Assembly (NCBI GenBank): GCA_051880335.1
Contig: JBJENT010000219.1
Location: forward strand, 1-7,883
Direction: 5' to 3'
Source: 1XD8-76 sp051880335
Lineage (GTDB): Bacteria > Bacillota > Clostridia > Lachnospirales > Lachnospiraceae
Length of the DNA: 7,883 nucleotides
This document shows, piece after piece, positions 1-5,416 of the stretch. A model generated the notes under the pieces. The model was not told the DNA's origin. It saw only the letters and a program-made list of their open reading frames with translations, and searched no databases. The translations under genes were made by a program, and so were the position numbers. How positions within the stretch are numbered: the stretch's first letter is position 1; each line of letters starts with the position of its first letter.

Positions 1-27
1 AAGTATAAATAAAAAAAGAAGAAAAGA

Positions 28-56
28 TTGACATTTTCTTTTTTTGAAACTAATAT
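28..56 (+). promoter_or_regulatory. Sigma-A promoter of the dat-pxp operon
   Basis: The -35 box is TTGACA at 28-33 and the -10 box is TAATAT at 51-56, separated by exactly 17 bp. This is one base from the full consensus. The stretch at 1-27 is almost pure A with a few T and G and resembles an UP element. Transcription should begin near 62-64, only a few bases before the hairpin at 68-117. No operator was recognised; a weak TATG/CATA dyad spans 54-68. The call rests on the sequence alone. Confidence 0.85.
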
Positions 57-67
57 GGAGTCAACAT

Positions 68-122
68 AAAGCAATTTATCAGACGAAGGAGTCGATTCTT
101 CGTGGATAGATTGCTTTTTTTT
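68..122 (+). terminator. Terminator-like leader hairpin between promoter and dat
   Basis: AAAGCAAT (68-75) pairs with ATTGCTTT (110-117). The stem continues through 76-80 with 105-109 (one G-U pair), a small bulge, then ACGAAG (83-88) with CTTCGT (98-103), leaving a short loop around 91-95. A run of eight T (115-122) follows directly, as in an intrinsic terminator. Since it lies just downstream of a near-consensus promoter and upstream of the dat ribosome site (142-147), it could act as an attenuator or end a small RNA of about 60 nt. It could also be a terminator left from upstream transcription. No T-box motif or riboswitch class was recognised. Confidence 0.7.
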
Positions 123-156
123 ATGCAAATTAGGGAGCCACAGGAGGATAAAAAGT

Positions 157-999
157 ATGAAAAATTTAGGCTACTACAATGGAAAAATAGGGGAATTGGA
201 GGAAATGAGCATTCCTATGAATGACAGGGTATGCTGGTTTGGTGATGGTGTTTACGATGCAGGCCCATGTAGAAATTATCATATTTTTGCTTTGGATGAG
301 CATATTGATCGTTTCTTTAACAGTGCTGCACTTCTGGATATAAAGATGCCGGTTACAAAACAGGAACTGAAAGATCTGTTAAATGATCTGGTGAAAAAAG
401 TGGATACCGGTGATTTATTTGTATATTACCAGGTAACAAGAGGAACCGGTATTCGTGATCACGCTTTTACAGAAGGGCCGGGAAACCTTTGGGTGATGCT
501 GAAACCTGCCAAGATTTCAGATGGTCTGGAGCCGATCAAACTGATTACAGTAGAAGATACCAGATTCTTCCACTGCAATATCAAAACCCTGAATCTGATT
601 CCGTCTGTTATGGCAACACAGAAGGCTAAAGATGCCGGATGCCAGGAAGCAGTATTCTATAGACCGGGTGGAAGAGTAACAGAGTGTGCACACAGTAATG
701 TACATATTATCAAGGATGGAAAGCTGTATACCGCACCAACGGATAATCTTATCCTTCCGGGTATTGCAAGAGCACATCTGATTCGTATGTGTAAGAAACT
801 GGAAATTGCAGTCAGCGAAACACCATATACGCTGGATGACCTGTTTGCTGCAGAGGAAGTACTTGTGACCAGCTCCAGTAATTTATGTCTCCATGCAAAT
901 GAAATCGATGGAAAACCGGTAGGTGGAAAGCAGCCGGAATTATTAGAGAAGATCAGAAAAGCATTATTAGACGAGTTTACAGAGGCAACCAATGACTAA
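157..999 (+). CDS. dat: D-amino acid aminotransferase (class IV PLP fold)
   Basis: A 280-residue fold-type IV PLP aminotransferase, probably interconverting D-alanine + 2-oxoglutarate and pyruvate + D-glutamate in the cytoplasm. Residues that match the Bacillus D-amino acid aminotransferase are FGDGVY (28-33, with the active-site Tyr), VTRGTGIRDH (93-102), the PLP lysine K143 in NIKTLNL, E176 in VTE, and LPGI (200-203). The R100-x-H102 pair corresponds to the R-x-H carboxylate trap typical of D-specific enzymes, which argues against a branched-chain aminotransferase or aminodeoxychorismate lyase. Length is normal for the family (about 280). The start is set by AGGAGG at 142-147, nine bases before ATG. 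It is the first gene of the operon and overlaps pxpB by 8 bp. Placement with 5-oxoproline and D-glutamate cyclase genes points to D-glutamate as the shared metabolite. Substrate preference is inferred. Confidence 0.87.
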   Translation: MKNLGYYNGKIGELEEMSIPMNDRVCWFGDGVYDAGPCRNYHIFALDEHIDRFFNSAALLDIKMPVTKQELKDLLNDLVKKVDTGDLFVYYQVTRGTGIRDHAFTEGPGNLWVMLKPAKISDGLEPIKLITVEDTRFFHCNIKTLNLIPSVMATQKAKDAGCQEAVFYRPGGRVTECAHSNVHIIKDGKLYTAPTDNLILPGIARAHLIRMCKKLEIAVSETPYTLDDLFAAEEVLVTSSSNLCLHANEIDGKPVGGKQPELLEKIRKALLDEFTEATND

Positions 1000-1720
1000 T
1001 GTAAAATTTTTCCCCACAGGGGATCATGCAATGGTGGTGGAATTCGGAAGCATCATTGCAGAAAATATCAATCAAAAAGTGCATGCCTTAGCGGGCTGGA
1101 TAGAAGAAAAGCAGATTGAGGGAGTAGTAGAACTACTCCCTACATTCCGTTCTCTGATGATTTATTATGACTGCCATGTGGTTTCTTTTGAACAGCTAAA
1201 AAGGAAAGTTTCGGAATTTGATGATACCAAAGTTTCCTCGGGTGCAGAAAAGAAAAAAATCATAAAAGTGCCATGCTGTTATGGAGCCAGATTCGGAAGT
1301 GATCTGCATGACATGGAGAAAATTCTGGGCATCGATAAAGATGAGATCATTCGGATTCACAGCAGTGTCTGCTACAAGATCTATATGCTTGGCTTTCTGC
1401 CGGGTTTTGTATATCTGGGTGGTTTGGACAAACGAATTGAGGTGCCAAGACTGTCTTCGCCCAGAGCGAAGATCAATCCGGGGTCAGTCGGAATCGGCGG
1501 AAATCAGACCGGAGTGTATCCGGTTGCTTCTCCGGGGGGCTGGAGATTGATCGGTGGAACGCCACTGGATTTTTATGATCCGGACAGAGAAAAACCGATT
1601 CTGTGCAATGCCGGAGAATATATCCGTTTTACTCCGATTCACATCGATGAATATTACGATATCAGACATCTGGTCTTAAAGGGGCAGTATGAACCGGAGG
1701 TGATTTATGATGGGAATTAA
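992..1720 (+). CDS. pxpB: 5-oxoprolinase subunit PxpB (KipI family)
   Basis: A 242-residue protein of the KipI / allophanate hydrolase subunit 1 family. With PxpA and PxpC it forms the prokaryotic ATP-dependent 5-oxoprolinase that opens 5-oxoproline to glutamate. Family hallmarks are FPTGDHAMVVEFG near the N-terminus (7-19), GFLPGFVYLGGL (134-145), PRAKINPGSVGIGG (157-170) and PGGWRLIGGTP (181-191). The length is typical. The ATG lies inside the last codons of dat (ATGACTAA, 8 bp overlap), with AGAGG at 981-985 as ribosome site, so translation is probably coupled. The B. subtilis homologue KipI was first described as an inhibitor of the sporulation kinase KinA. The presence of pxpA and pxpC in the same operon favours the metabolic role here. 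Confidence 0.95.
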   Translation: MTNVKFFPTGDHAMVVEFGSIIAENINQKVHALAGWIEEKQIEGVVELLPTFRSLMIYYDCHVVSFEQLKRKVSEFDDTKVSSGAEKKKIIKVPCCYGARFGSDLHDMEKILGIDKDEIIRIHSSVCYKIYMLGFLPGFVYLGGLDKRIEVPRLSSPRAKINPGSVGIGGNQTGVYPVASPGGWRLIGGTPLDFYDPDREKPILCNAGEYIRFTPIHIDEYYDIRHLVLKGQYEPEVIYDGN

Positions 1721-2627
1721 AGTCGTTTTTCCGGGGCCTCTCAGTACCATTCAGGATGCAGGACGAATCGGATTTCTGCGTGCAGGGATTACCTCGTCCG
1801 GGGTAATGGATCAGGAAGCCTATGAGGCAGCCAATCAGCTTGTGGGAAACCAAAGTGGAGAAGCAGTCATTGAGGCAACGTTGATGGGCCCAACTTTAGA
1901 GTTTGAAGGGGATGCCATTGTAGCAGTTACCGGTGCAGATATGTGCCCCCAGGTGGATGGGATCGGAGCTGCCATGTATGAACCGATTTATATAAAAAAA
2001 GGCCAGAGACTTACTATGCAGATGGCAGTAAATGGCTGCAGAAGCTATATCGCTGTTCATGGTGGAATGGATGTTCCGGTGGTAATGAACAGCAGATCTA
2101 CCAATATCAAATGCCAGATCGGAGGATTGAGCGGCAGAGCACTCCAGGCGGGAGACAGGATTCCGGTTCCGGAACTTACCTGTTCCAAAGAAGAAATAGA
2201 TAGAATACTTTCCCGGAAAATGAAAAAGGTTCATTATGACACGAGTGTCACCATCAGAGTGATACCGGGTCCCCAGGATGACTATTTTACAGAAGAAGGG
2301 AAACGGACCTTTTTTAACAGCACCTATCAGATTTCAGTGGATAGTGATCGGATGGGATTTCGGCTGGAAGGACCGGAAATCGAGAATAAAAACGGAGTGG
2401 ATATCGTATCGGATGGTATCGCATTCGGAGCCATTCAGGTGCCACCCAGTGGAAAACCGATTGTGCTTTTGGCGGACCGGCAGACAACGGGTGGATATGC
2501 AAAAATCGGGAATCTGTATACCGGGGATATTCCAAAATTTGTGCAGCTAAAACCGGGGGATACTGTCAGATTTCAAAAAATCAGCGTAGAAGAAGCACAG
2601 GCAGAGTGGAATAGAAAACAGATCTGA
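1707..2627 (+). CDS. pxpC: 5-oxoprolinase subunit PxpC (KipA, biotin-dependent carboxylase-like)
   Basis: A 306-residue protein of the KipA / allophanate hydrolase subunit 2 family, the partner of PxpB in the 5-oxoprolinase complex. Diagnostic stretches are PGPLSTIQDAGRIGF (9-23), SSGVMDQEAYEAANQLVGN (30-48), HGGMDVPVVMNSRST (118-132), MGFRLEGP (216-223), SDGIAFGAIQVPPSGKP (235-251) and LADRQTTGGYAKIG (255-268). The length is normal for a stand-alone subunit; there is no fusion to PxpB or to a urea carboxylase. It overlaps the end of pxpB by 14 bp. GGAGGTGAT (1695-1703) serves as ribosome site. Two adjacent ATGs (1707 and 1710) are both possible starts, and 1707 gives a six-base gap after GGAGG. 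An A-rich spacer of 89 bp follows before the next gene, with no terminator or promoter seen in it. Confidence 0.95.
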   Translation: MMGIKVVFPGPLSTIQDAGRIGFLRAGITSSGVMDQEAYEAANQLVGNQSGEAVIEATLMGPTLEFEGDAIVAVTGADMCPQVDGIGAAMYEPIYIKKGQRLTMQMAVNGCRSYIAVHGGMDVPVVMNSRSTNIKCQIGGLSGRALQAGDRIPVPELTCSKEEIDRILSRKMKKVHYDTSVTIRVIPGPQDDYFTEEGKRTFFNSTYQISVDSDRMGFRLEGPEIENKNGVDIVSDGIAFGAIQVPPSGKPIVLLADRQTTGGYAKIGNLYTGDIPKFVQLKPGDTVRFQKISVEEAQAEWNRKQI

Positions 2628-2716
2628 AAGACACATAGAAAGAACGGAATAAAAAGTAGTGTGTAAAAAAACAAGTGTGGAAGAACAAACAGAAGAAAAC
2701 AAAGTGAGGGAAAAAG

Positions 2717-3502
2717 ATGGACTATACAACAATGATTCCTGCAAAAGTAAGAGAACTGATCCGGGAAGGAAAAATAACAGGACCCACAGCGGGAATGTGT
2801 GCAGGATATGCACAGGCCAATCTGGCAGTAATGCCTAAGGAACTGGCCTATGACTTTTTGCTGTTTACCCAGCGAAATCCGAAATCCTGTCCCATATTGG
2901 AGGTCAGTGATGTGGGAAGCAGAGAACTGAAATATATTGCAAAAGGTGCGGATATCGCAAGAGATATTCCAAAATACAGAGTGTATGAAAAAGGTGTGAT
3001 GACAGGAGAGTACACAGATGTTTCTTCTTTCTGGAGAGATGATCTGGTCAGTTTTTTGATTGGCTGCAGCTTTTCCTTTGAGGCAGATCTGCTGGAAACA
3101 GGTGTGCCGGTCAGACATATTGAAGAGGGCAGAAATGTTCCTATGTTTATCACCAATATACCCTGTGTGCCGGCAGGTGTATTTCACGGAAACATGGTGG
3201 TCAGCATGCGCCCACTGCCATACGACCAGATCGTGAAATCTGTACTTATTACCGGAGATATGCCAAGAGTACATGGCGCTCCGATTCATATCGGAGATCC
3301 TTCCGTAATCGGTATTAAAGATGTGATGAAACCGGATTTCGGCGACAGTGTAACCATAAATCCGGGAGAGGTGCCGGTGTTCTGGCCCTGCGGTGTAACA
3401 CCACAGTCTGTTGTGATGAATGTGAAACCGGATTTTGTGATCACTCATGCTCCGGGACATATGCTGATTACCGATGTAAAAAATATTTCGCTGAAGTATT
3501 GA
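2717..3502 (+). CDS. DUF1445 / YcsI-family protein, D-glutamate cyclase N-terminal-half homologue
   Basis: A 261-residue member of the DUF1445 family (B. subtilis YcsI; often called putative hydro-lyase). Conserved blocks are GMCAGYAQANLAVMP (26-40), CPILEVSDVG (58-67), DIPKYRVYEKG (83-93), FLIGCSFSFE (113-122), RNVPMFITNI (139-148), VVSMRP (161-166), HGAPIHIGDP (186-195), GEVPVFWPCGVTPQ (217-230) and THAPGHMLITD (243-253). The length fits the family. The same domain forms the N-terminal half of mammalian mitochondrial DGLUCY, which converts D-glutamate to 5-oxo-D-proline. In B. subtilis ycsI also lies with kipI, kipA and ycsF, so the linkage is conserved. The start has GAGGG at 2706-2710, six bases before ATG. 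The family call is firm. Acting with the DUF4392 protein as a two-part D-glutamate cyclase is inference; a stand-alone hydro-lyase or an accessory role in 5-oxoproline use remains possible. Confidence 0.9.
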   Translation: MDYTTMIPAKVRELIREGKITGPTAGMCAGYAQANLAVMPKELAYDFLLFTQRNPKSCPILEVSDVGSRELKYIAKGADIARDIPKYRVYEKGVMTGEYTDVSSFWRDDLVSFLIGCSFSFEADLLETGVPVRHIEEGRNVPMFITNIPCVPAGVFHGNMVVSMRPLPYDQIVKSVLITGDMPRVHGAPIHIGDPSVIGIKDVMKPDFGDSVTINPGEVPVFWPCGVTPQSVVMNVKPDFVITHAPGHMLITDVKNISLKY

Positions 3503-3519
3503 TAAGAGGGAAGAGAGAT

Positions 3520-4290
3520 ATGAGTAAAGTAGATTTGAATTGTGATTTGGGAGAAAGTTTTGGCAATTATAAATGTGGTCTGGATGAAGAAGTGATTCCG
3601 TTCATTTCCTCTGCCAATGTGGCATGTGGATTTCATGCATCGGATCCTTTGGTGATGGCGAAAACAGTGGCTATGGCAAAAGAAAACGGTGTCGCTGTAG
3701 GTGCCCATCCGGGTTACCCGGATCTGGTGGGATTTGGTCGGAGAAATATGAATATCGCGCCGGCGGAAGTCAAGGCCATGGTCCAATATCAGGTGGGAGC
3801 ATTGCAGGCTTTTTGCAAGGCAAGTGGGATTTCCATGCAGCATGTAAAGCCCCACGGAGCCATGTACAATATGGCAGGAAAAGATGAAACCCTTGCCATG
3901 GCGATCTGCCAGGGAATTCTGGAAGTAGATCCGGAGCTTATTCTGCTGGGACTGGCCGGAAGTAAAATGCTGGATGCAGCAAAAAAATGCGGCCTCAAAT
4001 GTGCAAAAGAGGTATTTGCGGACAGAGCCTATGAAGAGGATGGATCCCTTGTGGCTAGAACCAAAGAAGGGGCCATGATCACCGATGAGAATATCGCCAT
4101 CGAGCGTGTAGTATCCATGGTCAAATATGGAAAGGTTATAGCAATCACAGGAAAAGAAATTGCAGTAGAGCCGGATTCTATCTGTGTTCATGGAGATGGA
4201 GAAAAGGCAGTAGCCTTTGTGAAAAAGATACGGGAGCGTCTGACCAGTGAGCACATTGATATTATGCCCATTGCAGATGTAATCCGCTAG
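3520..4290 (+). CDS. pxpA: 5-oxoprolinase subunit PxpA (LamB/YcsF family)
   Basis: A 256-residue LamB/YcsF-family protein, the third subunit of the PxpABC 5-oxoprolinase. Signature stretches are VDLNCDLGESFGNY (4-17), NVACGFHASDP (33-43), GAHPGYPDLVGFGRRNM (61-77), HVKPHGAMYNM (108-118), FADRAYEEDGSLVAR (166-180) and ICVHGDG (221-227). The reading frame stays open back to a TTG at 3499 that touches the stop of the DUF1445 gene. ATG at 3520 is preferred because the family usually begins right at the K-V-D-L-N-C-D-L motif and AGAGGG (3505-3510) lies nine bases before it. Splitting pxpBC from pxpA by the DUF1445 gene is unlike the compact pxpABC order, but all three subunits are present and look intact. 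Confidence 0.94.
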   Translation: MSKVDLNCDLGESFGNYKCGLDEEVIPFISSANVACGFHASDPLVMAKTVAMAKENGVAVGAHPGYPDLVGFGRRNMNIAPAEVKAMVQYQVGALQAFCKASGISMQHVKPHGAMYNMAGKDETLAMAICQGILEVDPELILLGLAGSKMLDAAKKCGLKCAKEVFADRAYEEDGSLVARTKEGAMITDENIAIERVVSMVKYGKVIAITGKEIAVEPDSICVHGDGEKAVAFVKKIRERLTSEHIDIMPIADVIR

Positions 4291-4344
4291 GGAAAAAGTA
4301 CAGGATGGATATGCATGGGGAGATGGATATCCTGAGGAGGGAAA

Positions 4345-5202
4345 ATGGAACAAAAGGAGAAAATTGAGAAAATAGAAAAAATAGAGGATATCGTACTGCG
4401 GCATTCCAGAAGGTCCATGGATATTCTGCGTCATTATATGCCGGAGGATTACTGTCTGGAGGCAGCCAAGGATATTCTTTCCTGGGAAAAAGGTACTATT
4501 TTTCTGACCACCGGATTTTATGTGGCAGGGCATGCAGAAACAGATGGACCGGCTGGCACGGTAGTACTGGCAGAAGCAGTGAAGAAACTGGGATATCATC
4601 CCGTTATTGTAACAGACCATTTTTGTAAAGGCTTTTTTGAAATAAGAGGACTGGCAGTAGAATATATGCCCCTGGAAGAAGATATGGGAGAAGGATTTTG
4701 TAAACAGATCCTGAAAAAGCATCATCCGGTGGGGCTGATTTCCATTGAACGCTGTGGAAGAAATGTAAAAGAAGATTATACCAACATGCGGGGAATCAGT
4801 ATCAAGGAATATACTGCCGCAATCGATATGCTTTTTGAGATGACAGACGGGATTATTCCATCCATTGGTGTAGGTGATGGTGGAAATGAAATCGGCATGG
4901 GAAATATGGCCAATATCATTGCAGAAAAACTGCTTCTCATTCCATCCAAAACCCGTGTGGACCGGCTGGTCATTGCCTGTGTATCCAATTGGGGCGCCTA
5001 TGCCATTACGGCCTATCTGGAAAAACTGACCAAGATTAAGCTTTTGCCTGATTTTGAAGAAATCCGGTCTTATATTGAAGAGACAGTAAAGATCGGCAGT
5101 GTGGATGGGGTTACCCATGAGCCAAATGTAACTGTGGATGGATATGACATCGCGATAGAAAAGGAAATTGTGGAAAGTCTGCATGAGGCAGTGAGTGCGT
5201 GA
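4345..5202 (+). CDS. DUF4392 protein, D-glutamate cyclase C-terminal-half homologue
   Basis: A 285-residue DUF4392-family protein. Conserved motifs are TTGFYVAGHAETDGPAGT (55-72), ERCGR (135-139) followed by DYTNMRG (144-150), SIGVGDGGNEIGMGN (173-187) and VSNWGAYA (213-220). The glycine- and Asp/Glu-rich motifs suggest a nucleotide- or phosphate-like or metal-assisted site, but no catalytic residue is assigned here. DUF4392 is the C-terminal half of mammalian DGLUCY, a D-glutamate cyclase giving 5-oxo-D-proline. Its presence in one operon with DUF1445, Dat and PxpABC supports D-glutamate/5-oxoproline metabolism. The N-terminus carries a Lys/Glu/Ile repeat (EKIEKIEKIEDI) made from 9-bp A-rich repeats. 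The start has GAGGAGG (4334-4340) four bases before ATG. It is the last gene of the operon. The family call is strong; its enzymatic activity here is inferred. Confidence 0.88.
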   Translation: MEQKEKIEKIEKIEDIVLRHSRRSMDILRHYMPEDYCLEAAKDILSWEKGTIFLTTGFYVAGHAETDGPAGTVVLAEAVKKLGYHPVIVTDHFCKGFFEIRGLAVEYMPLEEDMGEGFCKQILKKHHPVGLISIERCGRNVKEDYTNMRGISIKEYTAAIDMLFEMTDGIIPSIGVGDGGNEIGMGNMANIIAEKLLLIPSKTRVDRLVIACVSNWGAYAITAYLEKLTKIKLLPDFEEIRSYIEETVKIGSVDGVTHEPNVTVDGYDIAIEKEIVESLHEAVSA

Positions 5203-5213
5203 AAAGTGCTCCG

Positions 5214-5309
5214 GAATAAAGTCTGACATTCGATTAAATGAGGATGAAATAAAGTCTGCATATTCAGATTAGATGAGGATGAAATAAAATCTGCATATTC
5301 AAATCAGAA
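5214..5309. repeat. Tandem ~32-35 bp repeat, two full units plus a partial one
   Basis: Unit 1 spans 5214-5245, unit 2 spans 5246-5280 and a diverged third copy spans 5281-5309. Each begins GAAATAAAGTCTG or a close variant, continues with a CATATTC-like segment, and the first two end ATGAGGAT. They begin 11 bp after the stop codon of the DUF4392 gene. The third unit is also the left arm of the inverted repeat at 5281-5416, so the first two look like extra copies of that arm. There are no spacers, so this is not a CRISPR array. Confidence 0.85.
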
Positions 5310-5416
5310 CGCGCTCTCGCTTCGTAAAAAGCGTAGCGGTACTAAACTCGCAATAAATTGCTCGTTAAGTGCCGACGCTTTTTAAGAGTTCTGATTCGAA
5401 CAGCAGAATTTATTTC
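5281..5416. repeat. Long imperfect inverted repeat element (MITE/REP-like)
   Basis: The left arm, 5281-5310, runs from GAAATAAAATCTGC to AATCAGAAC. The right arm, 5388-5416, runs from GTTCTGATT to GCAGAATTTATTTC. Reverse-complemented, the right arm matches the left at about 26 of 30 positions with one gap. Between the arms lies the long hairpin at 5326-5383. The left side holds 15 extra bases (5311-5325, GC-rich with CTCGCTTCG), against only four (5384-5387) on the right, so the element is asymmetric. The right arm includes the last Lys codon and the stop codon of the leftward lipoprotein gene. No transposase is encoded. A non-autonomous mobile repeat or an elaborated terminator are both possible. 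Confidence 0.8.
5326..5383. terminator. Bidirectional terminator hairpin between convergent genes
   Basis: AAAAAGCGT (5326-5334) pairs with ACGCTTTTT (5375-5383). After a two-base bulge, CGGTACT (5337-5343) pairs with AGTGCCG (5368-5374, one G-U), then AAC (5345-5347) with GTT (5364-5366), and GCAA (5350-5353) with TTGC (5358-5361) around a TAAA loop. T runs at the 3' foot on both strands make it suitable for ending both the + strand operon (stop at 5202) and the - strand lipoprotein gene (stop at 5410). The role is inferred from structure and position. Confidence 0.75.

Noticed and set aside
1..156. T-box or other known riboswitch in the dat leader
   Set aside because: The leader after the transcription start is under 100 bases and lacks a TGGNACCGCG-like T-box sequence or any riboswitch core I recognise.
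992..2627. Annotation of pxpB/pxpC as KipI/KipA sporulation-kinase regulators
   Set aside because: The operon contains pxpA and glutamate-related enzymes, so the oxoprolinase role explains the context better. A secondary regulatory role cannot be judged from sequence.
2628..2716. Internal promoter or terminator in the A-rich spacer before the DUF1445 gene
   Set aside because: No convincing -35/-10 pair and no hairpin with T-tract were found; it reads as a plain A-rich spacer with a ribosome site at its end.
2573..3460. A 295-codon open frame on the - strand over the DUF1445 gene
   Set aside because: It is antisense to a well-conserved gene. The peptide is His/Cys-rich and low in similarity to any family I know.
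3499..3519. TTG start for PxpA, seven codons upstream of ATG 3520
   Set aside because: It adds residues before the conserved N-terminal K-V-D-L-N-C motif and has a poorer ribosome site; ATG 3520 fits the family.
4307..4332. GGATAT/ATATCC inverted repeat between pxpA and the DUF4392 gene
   Set aside because: Only six pairs with a 14-base loop and no T-tract. It is too weak to call a terminator or processing site.
3445..5229. A 594-codon open frame on the - strand covering pxpA and the DUF4392 gene
   Set aside because: It is antisense to two genes with clear family motifs. Its peptide is Cys/His/Phe-rich with no recognisable domain, as expected for a mirror frame of codon-biased genes.
5214..5309. 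Possible CRISPR array
   Set aside because: The units are directly adjacent with no unique spacers and no cas genes are present.
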